Part shown: positions 1 to 6,624 of the stretch, one piece after another
Layout: each line of letters starts with the position of its first letter
Numbering within the stretch: position 1 is the stretch's first letter
Source of the DNA: Bacteroides sp.
GTDB lineage: Bacteria; Bacteroidota; Bacteroidia; Bacteroidales; Bacteroidaceae
Direction of reading: 5' to 3'
DNA: 26,662 bases
Assembly: GCA_019416685.1 (NCBI GenBank)
Contig: DXWV01000034.1
Span: 1-26,662 of the forward strand
Made by a program: the position numbers and the translations under genes
Notes under the pieces: generated by a model
What the model saw: only the letters and a program-made list of their open reading frames with translations
Database searches by the model: none
Told to the model about the DNA's origin: nothing

Positions 1-4
1 CGTT

Positions 5-70
5 CGTTGTAGAGAAAAAACAAGAACGTCGTAGAGGAACGAACAGATCGTCGTAGAGAAAAAAATGAAA
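5..70. repeat. Three-unit 22-bp tandem repeat
   Basis: Three units begin at 5, 27 and 49 with an exact 22-bp period. Each starts with a ten-base core CGTYGTAGAG followed by a more variable purine-rich twelve bases. The period is not a multiple of three, and stops interrupt the reading frame, so it is not a coding repeat. It lies downstream of the RsbW-like gene and at the window edge, so it may belong to a gene outside the window. Nothing else is recognised in 71-240, which is very A-rich. Confidence 0.6.
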
Positions 71-240
71 ACAACAACACATTGAATAACAACACATTAC
101 AAAACACAACAAGTGTACGCTTATTTTACTAAAAACAACAAATGAGAATTTATAATACAAAAAAACATTTATTAATAAAAAACTAACATATCATGCAAAT
201 TAAATACATACGGACGAAAGACGTCAAACAAAGAAACACC

Positions 241-648
241 TCAAAGAGATTTCTTCATAGTCAATCGATTCTCACCATCCAGACGTTGATAGGAAACTTC
301 ATTCATAATACGACGGATGAGAAAAATGCCAAATCCACCGATAGGGCGTTCTTCGATTGAAAGCGTCAAATCAGCATCAGCTACCACAGTCGGATCAAAA
401 AAATATCCTTTATCCGTTAATAAAAAAATAAGCTGATTTTCATCAGAACTAACTTTTAATAAAATATCATGTGGCTCTTGAACCGGATAAGCATACATAA
501 TCACATTTACAACAGCTTCTTCCAAAGCCAGATTTATATTCATTTCCGTCTCTATAGGCAAAGCTAACTCTTCACATAAGTCTTTTATAAAATCAACCAA
601 AACTGTGATTTCTTTTAAATCATTAGTTATTCTTAATTCTTTTTCCAT
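241..648 (-). CDS. RsbW-like anti-sigma-factor-type ATPase/serine kinase
   Basis: A 135-residue single-domain GHKL (HATPase_c_2) protein of the RsbW/SpoIIAB type. In partner-switching systems such proteins bind a target (often a sigma factor) and phosphorylate a STAS antagonist. Visible motifs are the N box with EEAVVNVIMYAYP (about residues 43-55), the G1 box with D79 and G81 followed by FDP, and an intact ATP-lid GGFGIFLIRR (104-113). The longest frame begins at a TTG at 669 and would overlap the upstream phosphatase. The ATG at 648 leaves a 4-bp gap and aligns with the N-terminus of the paralogous domain at 4313 (MEKELRITN versus MEREIIISN), so 648 is preferred. It is the last gene of the four-gene operon. 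The family assignment is strong; the target it inhibits is not known. Confidence 0.88.
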   Translation of the reverse strand: MEKELRITNDLKEITVLVDFIKDLCEELALPIETEMNINLALEEAVVNVIMYAYPVQEPHDILLKVSSDENQLIFLLTDKGYFFDPTVVADADLTLSIEERPIGGFGIFLIRRIMNEVSYQRLDGENRLTMKKSL

Positions 649-652
649 GGTA

Positions 653-2599
653 CTATTCTTTTTGGTCAAGTATTTCAGGTTTGTAACATATTAGTAATAC
701 AGTCAAATCATCACTGGACTCGGCTTCCTGTACATGTTGCGCAACCGAACCGACTACAGTATCTACCGTTGAACGTGCATCTGACCGGGGAATATCCTCA
801 GACAGAACTTTCAATAATCTTTCGTCACCATACAATTCTTTAGAGGCATTCTCAGCTTCAGTCACACCGTCGGTATAAAGGAAAAGCTTATCCCCTTTTT
901 CTAAAATGATTTCATCGTCAGTATATGTAAAATCATTAATAACTCCTACAAAAAGATGAGTTCTCAAATTTAAAAACGAAACATTTCTGTCAGATCGAAT
1001 TAATATTGGTGGATTATGCCCCGCATTACAAAGTTTTAAACAACCCGTTCGTAAATCAAGAATTCCAACGATCAAAGTAACAAACATACTAGATTCATTA
1101 CTATCAGAGATAGAATTATTCATCTTTGTTACAATATCGGCCGAAGACAATACTTGTTGCGATAAAGTACGAAATAAGCTACGAGTTATAGCCATGAATA
1201 AAGAAGCAGGAACACCTTTACCCGATACATCTCCTATAACAAAAAAGAGCCGCTCATTATCGATAAAAAAGTCATAAAGATCACCACCAACCTCACGCGC
1301 AGGACGCAAAATTGCATGAATATCCACATCATCGCGATTGGGATAAGGAGGAAAGACTTTCGGAATCATATTCATTTGGATCTCGTGAGCAATAGACAGC
1401 TCACTTTCAATACGCTCTTTCGTTGCAGTCGTTTGCTGCAATTCCAATACATATGTTGACAGAGAACGTTGCATATAAGCCAGAGAATCATGCAAATCTT
1501 TTATTTCATCATTCGAGTTAACTTCGGGAAGCACTACATCAAAGCAACCTGTCGCAATGGCACGTGCCGATTCCGAAAACTTCTCTAATGGTCGCACCAA
1601 CCTACGGATTATACTATATATAAGTAAAAACAAAACTAGCATGATTGCCAAAGAGGCACATATAAAAAGATACAGAGTGGAGTCTAACTCATGCAAAATA
1701 ATAGATCCCGAACAAATGGTACAAACCGACCAGCCTGTATTGGCAACAGTGGTATAAAATGCATATGAATCATTCCCTTTATCATCAAATTTTACAGTTC
1801 CAGAGTGTCCGGTCAACATTTCATGACCAATATACTCCAACTGAGAATTTTGCGTATCAAAAGCCTCAGAAAAAATAGTCTCATTCATGATTTTCGTACG
1901 ATCAACATGCGTCAGAAAACCGCCATTACGACTAAGCAAAAAGGTATGACTAAATTCATAAGGTTTTAGCTTCCCGACCATATCAGTAAATTGCGACAAA
2001 GATATATTAGCAATAAATATGGCATATATCTCACCATTAGCATCATAAAGTGGCATAGAGTAAGTACCTACAATAAAATTTCCTCCGCCAGCATCATAGT
2101 AAGGTTCACTCCAATAATTCTGTTTTAACAGTTTGGGTATCAGATACCAATCCATACAAGGATAATCATAATCCTGGCTACCCAATACCTGATAAACAAT
2201 CTCTCCATCTTTTCCATTTCGAAAAGAAGCATAGGGCATAAAGTATTTCCCTTTTTTCTTATAATAATCAGGAACAAAAGCAATGCCACTCCCCACAATA
2301 AGATCATTCTCCCTTACTACAGCAGTAACAATCCGATATAACGAGTCCGGGTTATTCAGATTTGCTTTCAGCATCCAGGTTGACTGTTTTATCGTTGTTT
2401 CTACTGTCAGCAACTGTGCACTGATTTGCGTAGACATATTATTTAATACCCCATGAGTATAATCTACTGCATGATCTATTATTTTATCACGACTGTAAGT
2501 ATAGAATAAAAGTATTATAACCACAAAAACAGTCAACGTAAACGAAAGCACATAGATGCTTAACTTTGTTGCAAAAGATTTACAAAAGATATATTTCAT
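653..2599 (-). CDS. RsbU-like PP2C phosphatase with extracytoplasmic sensor and HAMP
   Basis: A 648-residue membrane phosphatase predicted to dephosphorylate the STAS partner in response to an external signal. Layout: membrane segment at about 14-34; an extracytoplasmic region 35-305 that looks like a double-Cache sensor (the stretch WSEPYYD, then GTYSMPLYD and IFIANISL); second membrane segment 308-331; HAMP 331-384; a helical linker; and a SpoIIE-type PP2C domain at about 415-640. Predicted metal ligands are visible: D440 in EVGGDLYDFF, D457 in GDVSGKGVPASLF, D577 in YTDGVTEAE and D630/D631 in SDDLTVLL. The ATG at 2599 is followed by basic residues before the first membrane segment, a normal start. 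It sits 10 bp after the binding-protein gene and 4 bp before the RsbW-like gene. The sensed ligand is unknown. Confidence 0.92.
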   Translation of the reverse strand: MKYIFCKSFATKLSIYVLSFTLTVFVVIILLFYTYSRDKIIDHAVDYTHGVLNNMSTQISAQLLTVETTIKQSTWMLKANLNNPDSLYRIVTAVVRENDLIVGSGIAFVPDYYKKKGKYFMPYASFRNGKDGEIVYQVLGSQDYDYPCMDWYLIPKLLKQNYWSEPYYDAGGGNFIVGTYSMPLYDANGEIYAIFIANISLSQFTDMVGKLKPYEFSHTFLLSRNGGFLTHVDRTKIMNETIFSEAFDTQNSQLEYIGHEMLTGHSGTVKFDDKGNDSYAFYTTVANTGWSVCTICSGSIILHELDSTLYLFICASLAIMLVLFLLIYSIIRRLVRPLEKFSESARAIATGCFDVVLPEVNSNDEIKDLHDSLAYMQRSLSTYVLELQQTTATKERIESELSIAHEIQMNMIPKVFPPYPNRDDVDIHAILRPAREVGGDLYDFFIDNERLFFVIGDVSGKGVPASLFMAITRSLFRTLSQQVLSSADIVTKMNNSISDSNESSMFVTLIVGILDLRTGCLKLCNAGHNPPILIRSDRNVSFLNLRTHLFVGVINDFTYTDDEIILEKGDKLFLYTDGVTEAENASKELYGDERLLKVLSEDIPRSDARSTVDTVVGSVAQHVQEAESSDDLTVLLICYKPEILDQKE

Positions 2600-2609
2600 A
2601 AAAACATGC

Positions 2610-3563
2610 TTATTTCACAAAATCTTCATAACTAATACGGTTACTCTTCTGCACATCCTCCGGCAACAGATGATTTACCGCACAGTTGAATCCATCACGA
2701 CTCAAACGATAAGTGCGCTTACCTGCCTGCCTATCAACTTGCAAACGGAGTACTTCCTCAAGCATCTTACGCTGATGATAACGGTTTGTACCTACATTAC
2801 AACGGTGAACCTGTTCCATAATTATATCAAGCGTTTCTTCCCGATGCTCATTAGCCCACATCCATCCCCGAATACTTGCACGTGTTAATTTACGAACTGC
2901 TTCCGGATGTTGACGTAGAAACTCTTCAGTAACATAGAGTCCATCTTCCGGCAAATTATATCCATAGTCAGCAAATCGCAAAATACAGGCAGAGTCCATT
3001 CTCATTCCACACTCAATCAGCTGCGGATATTCATTAAAACTCCCTACCAAACAAATATCAACAGCTCCTGAAAGGAAGATATTGACACCGCTATTAAAAC
3101 GGACCCATTCTACTTGCAACCTGTAAAAACGTGCTATTTGATCAAGCAATTTCTCACTCAAATGATTCCAAACAGCTATTTTTTTATGCTGTAATGATGA
3201 AATACCTTTCAAAGGCGAACGACTTACCAACATTAAATTATTCTCCTGTGAAGTCTGCATTATATTCACAACGCGCGCGCCTCCCATAGCCCTTTCCGTA
3301 AGAGCATATGAAAGGTTCATAACTACCGCCTGCGCCAAACCTTTATCTAAAAAAGAAAAAGAGCTCTCCGAAATGAATGGATGGCGAATATGTACCTCAA
3401 GCCCTTCTTCTTTATAAAAGCCCATTTTTTCTGCTACATAATACCCCGCAAACTGTGCCTGAGCAGTCCATTTGGGAGTAATAGTTATAGATTGGGCATT
3501 TACTTCAATAACAAAAAATGCCAATAACGACAATAGACCACTTACTAAATAGATTTGTTTCAT
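2610..3563 (-). CDS. Periplasmic NMT1/THI5-like substrate-binding protein
   Basis: A 317-residue exported protein of the NMT1/THI5/SsuA-like periplasmic binding fold. Residues 1-23 form a signal peptide ending in VNA-Q, with no lipobox cysteine. The family signature follows directly: KWTAQAQFAGYYVAEKMGFY with EEGLEV. Relatives usually deliver thiamine precursors, sulfonates or nitrate to ABC transporters, or act as sensor modules. No permease or ATPase gene lies nearby. Instead it is embedded between the HATPase-STAS gene (15-bp gap) and the sensor phosphatase (10-bp gap). The inference is that it presents a ligand to the phosphatase's extracytoplasmic domain rather than feeding a transporter. 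The family call is good; the ligand and the sensing role are not shown by sequence. Confidence 0.85.
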   Translation of the reverse strand: MKQIYLVSGLLSLLAFFVIEVNAQSITITPKWTAQAQFAGYYVAEKMGFYKEEGLEVHIRHPFISESSFSFLDKGLAQAVVMNLSYALTERAMGGARVVNIMQTSQENNLMLVSRSPLKGISSLQHKKIAVWNHLSEKLLDQIARFYRLQVEWVRFNSGVNIFLSGAVDICLVGSFNEYPQLIECGMRMDSACILRFADYGYNLPEDGLYVTEEFLRQHPEAVRKLTRASIRGWMWANEHREETLDIIMEQVHRCNVGTNRYHQRKMLEEVLRLQVDRQAGKRTYRLSRDGFNCAVNHLLPEDVQKSNRISYEDFVK

Positions 3564-3578
3564 TTGTGTATGATGAAT

Positions 3579-4313
3579 TCAACGGATGGTAAAAAGAGAG
3601 GAACAACCTGTCATATCAAAAATCTTGCGAATCTCGGGTTGAACAGCCTCAACTGCAAGGCATCCTTTATGTTGAGAAACGCTCTTTTGCAACATTATAA
3701 AGCTTCGAAGTCCGGAACTGCTAATATATGTCATACCTTCACAGTTGATTATTATATTAGGAGCAGTATCTGCAAGCAAAGGCTGAATAACAGCATTAAA
3801 ACCATTGGCATTAATTGTATCCAATCTGCCCTCTATGGCCAGTATGGTAACATCTTCTATCTTACAAAGATTTGTTTTCATTGTCGCCTCTGGTCTTGGA
3901 AGCACATCAATCTTTTTCATCAACGTTAAATGATTTAATGTACCGATTGTGTGATAGCTGACTTCATCCATTGTACGACGAATAAGGCAAAATCGCAATC
4001 CTTCGGTAAGACGTTGCTCTAAAGACATAGCTACATCCGAATTCTCCGTCTGGATAGGATCAAACGAAATTCCGTCGTCTATAATTAAAAAAGTAAGAAC
4101 CTGAGTACCAGCTTTAACACGAAGTACTATTTCACCTTTTTCATTTGTCGGATAAGCATGATTTATAATATTGATGACCGCTTCCTCGATAGCAAGATTT
4201 ATACTCATCGTTACACAAGAACTTAACTGTAATGATAACGATAATTCCTCGATAAACTGAGTGATCTTAGCAATTTCACTTAAACTATTACTGATGATAA
4301 TTTCTCTTTCCAT
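3579..4313 (-). CDS. HATPase-STAS fusion (RsbW-like plus RsbV-like) partner-switch protein
   Basis: A 244-residue fusion: an RsbW-type GHKL domain (about 1-135) followed by a STAS anti-anti-sigma domain (about 145-244). The N box (EEAVINIINHAYP, 43-55) and G1 box (DDGISFDP, 79-86) are present, but the ATP-lid is EGLRFCLIRR where the sister protein has GGFGIFLIRR, so the lid glycines are gone. The STAS part has DTINA and MTYISSSGLRSF; one of Ser198-200 is the expected phospho-acceptor. An upstream in-frame ATG at 4472 would add 53 residues, but that stretch contains the predicted promoter and the TCCCA boxes and has no family match, so the ATG at 4313 is chosen by alignment to the paralogue. 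First gene of the operon. Kinase activity is doubtful. Confidence 0.85.
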   Translation of the reverse strand: MEREIIISNSLSEIAKITQFIEELSLSLQLSSCVTMSINLAIEEAVINIINHAYPTNEKGEIVLRVKAGTQVLTFLIIDDGISFDPIQTENSDVAMSLEQRLTEGLRFCLIRRTMDEVSYHTIGTLNHLTLMKKIDVLPRPEATMKTNLCKIEDVTILAIEGRLDTINANGFNAVIQPLLADTAPNIIINCEGMTYISSSGLRSFIMLQKSVSQHKGCLAVEAVQPEIRKIFDMTGCSSLFTIR

Positions 4314-4371
4314 ATTTTCTAGATAACGTATCATATACATTTTAATGATTGTCTGAGTTGTGACTAGTTGC

Positions 4372-4403
4372 CAAAGGTATTCGTTGAAAACTATATGGCG
4401 AAA
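4372..4403 (-). promoter_or_regulatory. Predicted promoter of the partner-switching operon
   Basis: On the minus strand a perfect Bacteroides -7 element TACCTTTG lies at 4379-4372 and a TTTC (-33-like) at 4403-4400, 20 bp apart. Transcription would start near 4365, about 50 bases upstream of the chosen ATG at 4313. The first TCCCA box (4407) abuts the -33. Confidence 0.6.
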
Positions 4404-4406
4404 TCT

Positions 4407-4506
4407 GTCCCAAGAAAAAGCTTCCCATATTAGCGTATCATGTAAAGTGGGACGACTTTTCAAGTTAGGCATAGTCCCATTATAGCAAAAATCCCATAAA
4501 TGGGAC
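4407..4506. promoter_or_regulatory. Cluster of six TCCCA/TGGGA boxes between divergent genes
   Basis: GTCCCA at 4407-4412, TCCCAT at 4423-4428, TGGGAC at 4448-4453, GTCCCAT at 4474-4480, TCCCAT at 4492-4497 and ATGGGAC at 4500-4506. Two pairs are direct repeats (15 and 17 bp apart); the last two form the inverted repeat TCCCAT-AA-ATGGGA. The cluster lies between the -33 elements of the two divergent promoters. The arrangement suits an AraC-type regulator binding paired half-sites, the obvious candidate being the adjacent gene. Binding itself is inference. Confidence 0.55.
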
Positions 4507-4526
4507 GCATTTTAAAGAAAGATCAT

Positions 4527-4556
4527 TTTGCCATATCCCCGAATGACTTACTTTTG
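4527..4556 (+). promoter_or_regulatory. Predicted promoter of the AraC-type regulator gene
   Basis: TTTG at 4527-4530 and a perfect -7 element TACTTTTG at 4549-4556, spaced 18 bp. Transcription would begin near 4563, and the ATG follows at 4578 after AAGG. Confidence 0.7.
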
Positions 4557-4577
4557 CCACAAAATTAAAAGGTAAAG

Positions 4578-5018
4578 ATGGTCAGTGTAATCATGTTGTG
4601 TTTCGAGTTACTACTTGATGCTATTGGTTTAGTAGCAGGAATTATTGTTTTTATACGCTCTTCCGGCAACAGCATTCAGCGATCATGGGGTATGTTGGCT
4701 ATCTTCTTGTCTCTTCTTCTTTTGTATGATAATACGGAATGGATATGGCTTTTTAATAAAGATGTTCAAAGAATGCCATTATTTACAGAAGTACCTTTAA
4801 ATCATTTGTCGTTATGGCATATCGTACGCACTGTAGCCTTCTTTCAGCTCTTCTCAATCTTCCCCATTGCTTCACTAAAACCGGGATGGATGAACCTGAC
4901 AAGAATACTTAATTTATGTATTCCCATTTTACTCATTATATGCATTGCATGTTGTTACGAGTTATTTAACGGACAATATACGACTCTCAAATCATTCACT
5001 GATATCAAAAAAACATAA
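4578..5018 (+). pseudogene. N-terminal membrane half of a frameshifted AraC-type regulator
   Basis: This 146-residue frame encodes about four hydrophobic segments (for example LLLDAIGLVAGIIVFI and ILNLCIPILLIICIACCY) and stops at TAA 5016-5018, just after a run of seven A (5007-5013). With one more A, or a -1 slip on the AAA at 5010-5012, the frame continues as ...DIKKNITRQDVTMRLIL... straight into the next open frame. That gives a single protein of about 379 residues with roughly seven membrane segments and a C-terminal AraC DNA-binding domain, a layout I recognise in Bacteroidota regulators. The half alone has no DNA-binding domain. It could be a decayed gene, a phase-variable gene, a slippage-dependent gene or a sequencing error in a homopolymer. 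The promoter upstream is intact. Confidence 0.75.
5007..5013 (+). other. A7 homopolymer at the frame break of the AraC-type gene
   Basis: Seven consecutive A, read in the upstream frame as AAA AAA A.., followed three bases later by the stop TAA. A tRNA-Lys on AAA at 5010-5012 can slip back one base and pair perfectly with AAA at 5009-5011, after which translation enters the downstream frame (AAC ATA ACC). RNA polymerase slippage on A7 could do the same. Confidence 0.6.
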
Positions 5019-5035
5019 CCCGCCAAGATGTTACC

Positions 5036-5716
5036 ATGCGGCTAATATTATTCATAGTAAGCGTTATTGCACCTTCTATTAATTTTCTCTTTCCTTATTT
5101 AAGACAGTGGCTTCCAGTCCGTCGAAAACAAAGCAGGGGCATGACAACTTATATGGTCTGTTTCGGACTAATAATGTCCGGATATATCTGGCTAATGTTA
5201 GGAACCAGCGGAATTAGCTTTAACCTATTCGGGTATTTTGTCATCTTACCCACTATTTATCTGAATATATTGTATATATACAATGGGGACCCACTCTCAC
5301 TACCTCCATTACCGGTGGAGAATCTGCAATCAGAAGAAATAGAAGCTATTAAAGAAATAGAAGTATCACCAATAGTACTTGAACTCAGCAATCATTTACA
5401 AATACTGATGAAACAAGATAAACCTTTTATCAATCCACAATATTCCTTACAGGATTTACTTAAAAGTCTGAACACTAATGAAAGCAGACTTAACAAAGCC
5501 CTGCATTATGATGGTTTTTCCGGATTCAGAGATTATATAAACTTTCATCGATTGCAATATTTCAAAGAACAAGCCATGGAGAAAAAAGAGCTAACAGTCA
5601 AGGAGTTAATGTTTAAAAGCGGATTTACTTCACGCTCCAGTTTTTACCGTTATTTCTCTAATATCGAAAAAATGTCTCCAAGTGAATACATGGAAATGCT
5701 TCAAAAAAGAGAATAA
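5036..5716 (+). pseudogene. C-terminal half (membrane segments plus AraC HTH) of the frameshifted regulator
   Basis: The downstream frame is open from the A7 tract; its first ATG is at 5036. It encodes about three hydrophobic segments (LILFIVSVIAPSINFLF; YMVCFGLIMSGYIWLML; LFGYFVILPTIYLNILY), an acidic linker, and a C-terminal AraC/XylS DNA-binding domain at about residues 125-224. The second helix-turn-helix signature is LTVKELMFKSGFTSRSSFYRYF followed by MSPSEYM. It has no promoter or ribosome-binding site of its own that I can see, so it is probably made only by frameshifting or read-through from 4578. If the gene were intact the domain would be tethered to the inner membrane. Together with the TCCCA boxes it is the likely regulator of the divergent operon. 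Confidence 0.8.
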
Positions 5717-5740
5717 AACAGCTCCCACTTAGTAAATCAG

Positions 5741-5748
5741 TATTTTTG
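5741..5748 (+). promoter_or_regulatory. Candidate -7 element upstream of the ferritin-like gene
   Basis: TATTTTTG matches TAnnTTTG, but no TTTG is found 18-21 bp upstream, so this is a weak call. The 5' leader would be about 85 bases. Confidence 0.3.
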
Positions 5749-5837
5749 TTATTGTTAAATCAGATACATCCGAAAACAATATTCTTTAGCCTCTGTTACT
5801 TAATCAACTTAATTTTTATAACCTAAACATTAAAATT

Positions 5838-6350
5838 ATGGCTAAAGAAAGCGTAAAAATCCTGCAAGGAAAGCTAGATGTAAAAAGTTTAATAGACCAG
5901 CTGAACGCTGCATTATCTGAAGAGTGGTTAGCATACTATCAATACTGGGTAGGTGCATTAGTAGTTGAAGGTGCTATGCGTACCGGCGTACAAAGTGAAT
6001 TCGAAGAACATGCCGAAGAAGAACGTCAGCACGCACAGTTATTAGCCAATCGTATCATTGAACTGGAAGGTGTTCCGGTACTTGATCCAAAGAAATGGTT
6101 TGAATTGGCCAGATGCAAGTATGACACACCAACCGAGTTTGATTCAGTCAGCTTACTAAATCAGAATGTAGCCTCTGAGCGTTGTGCCATCCTTCGTTAT
6201 CAGGAGATTGCAAACTTTACCAATGGTAAAGATTATACTACATGCGACATCGCCAAGCATATTCTGGCTGAGGAGGAAGACCATGAACAGGATTTGCAGG
6301 ATTATCTGAACGATATTGCCAAAATGAAAGAATCTTTTCTGAAGAAATAA
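5838..6350 (+). CDS. bfr: Dps-like ferritin (DPSL/thioferritin type)
   Basis: A 170-residue four-helix ferritin-superfamily protein that resembles the Bacteroides fragilis bfr product, which is described as a Dps-like protein with a bacterioferritin-type di-iron site. Such proteins form 12-subunit cages that use peroxide to store iron and protect DNA. Likely iron ligands are visible: E28/E29 in SEEWLAYYQY, E61/E62 and H65 in EEERQHAQ, E114 in ASERCAILRYQE, and E147 with H149 in AEEEDHEQ. The cysteines C93 and C116 fit the pair typical of this subgroup; C136 is additional. Monocistronic, between its own leader and a strong terminator. The symbol is taken from the B. fragilis homologue and may differ by annotation. 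Confidence 0.88.
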   Translation: MAKESVKILQGKLDVKSLIDQLNAALSEEWLAYYQYWVGALVVEGAMRTGVQSEFEEHAEEERQHAQLLANRIIELEGVPVLDPKKWFELARCKYDTPTEFDSVSLLNQNVASERCAILRYQEIANFTNGKDYTTCDIAKHILAEEEDHEQDLQDYLNDIAKMKESFLKK

Positions 6351-6373
6351 GTAGTAGTTTCTTTAAGAGTGGG

Positions 6374-6414
6374 AAGAGGGAATCATTCCGTAAAAGGGAT
6401 ATTCCCTCTTTTTT
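6374..6414 (+). terminator. Rho-independent terminator of the ferritin-like gene
   Basis: A perfect 10-bp stem, AAGAGGGAAT (6374-6383) with ATTCCCTCTT (6401-6410), runs into a T tract ending at 6414. It sits 24 bases after the stop. Confidence 0.88.
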
Positions 6415-6576
6415 CTATATCACTTACAAGTAAAGAGAGGAAGAACTGAATTACATAACACCAATATCGCATTATCAGAAGTGAAGTAATCACTCGAAAA
6501 CAACATTAATTTCCTTTATATCTGTGACAAAACAAAAAACTATGCGACTTATGGGATAAATATCAACTCAATTATT

Positions 6577-6584
6577 TATCTTTG
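6577..6584 (+). promoter_or_regulatory. Predicted -7 element for the sppA-lpxK-punA operon
   Basis: TATCTTTG is a perfect TAnnTTTG match 40 bases before the sppA ATG; no good -33 is seen. An 8-bp inverted repeat, GATAAATA (6554-6561) with TATTTATC (6573-6580), overlaps it and could be an operator, but the region is AT-rich and chance is possible. Confidence 0.55.
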
Positions 6585-6624
6585 TTAGCTTTAAAATGAG
6601 CTGGCATAAAAAACAATAAATACA

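Noticed and set aside
185..240. Terminator after the RsbW-like gene around GACG..CGTC
   Set aside because: Only a four-base stem without a T tract could be found.
4314..4472. 53-residue N-terminal extension of the HATPase-STAS fusion from the ATG at 4472
   Set aside because: It has no counterpart in the paralogous RsbW-like protein and covers the predicted promoter and several TCCCA boxes.
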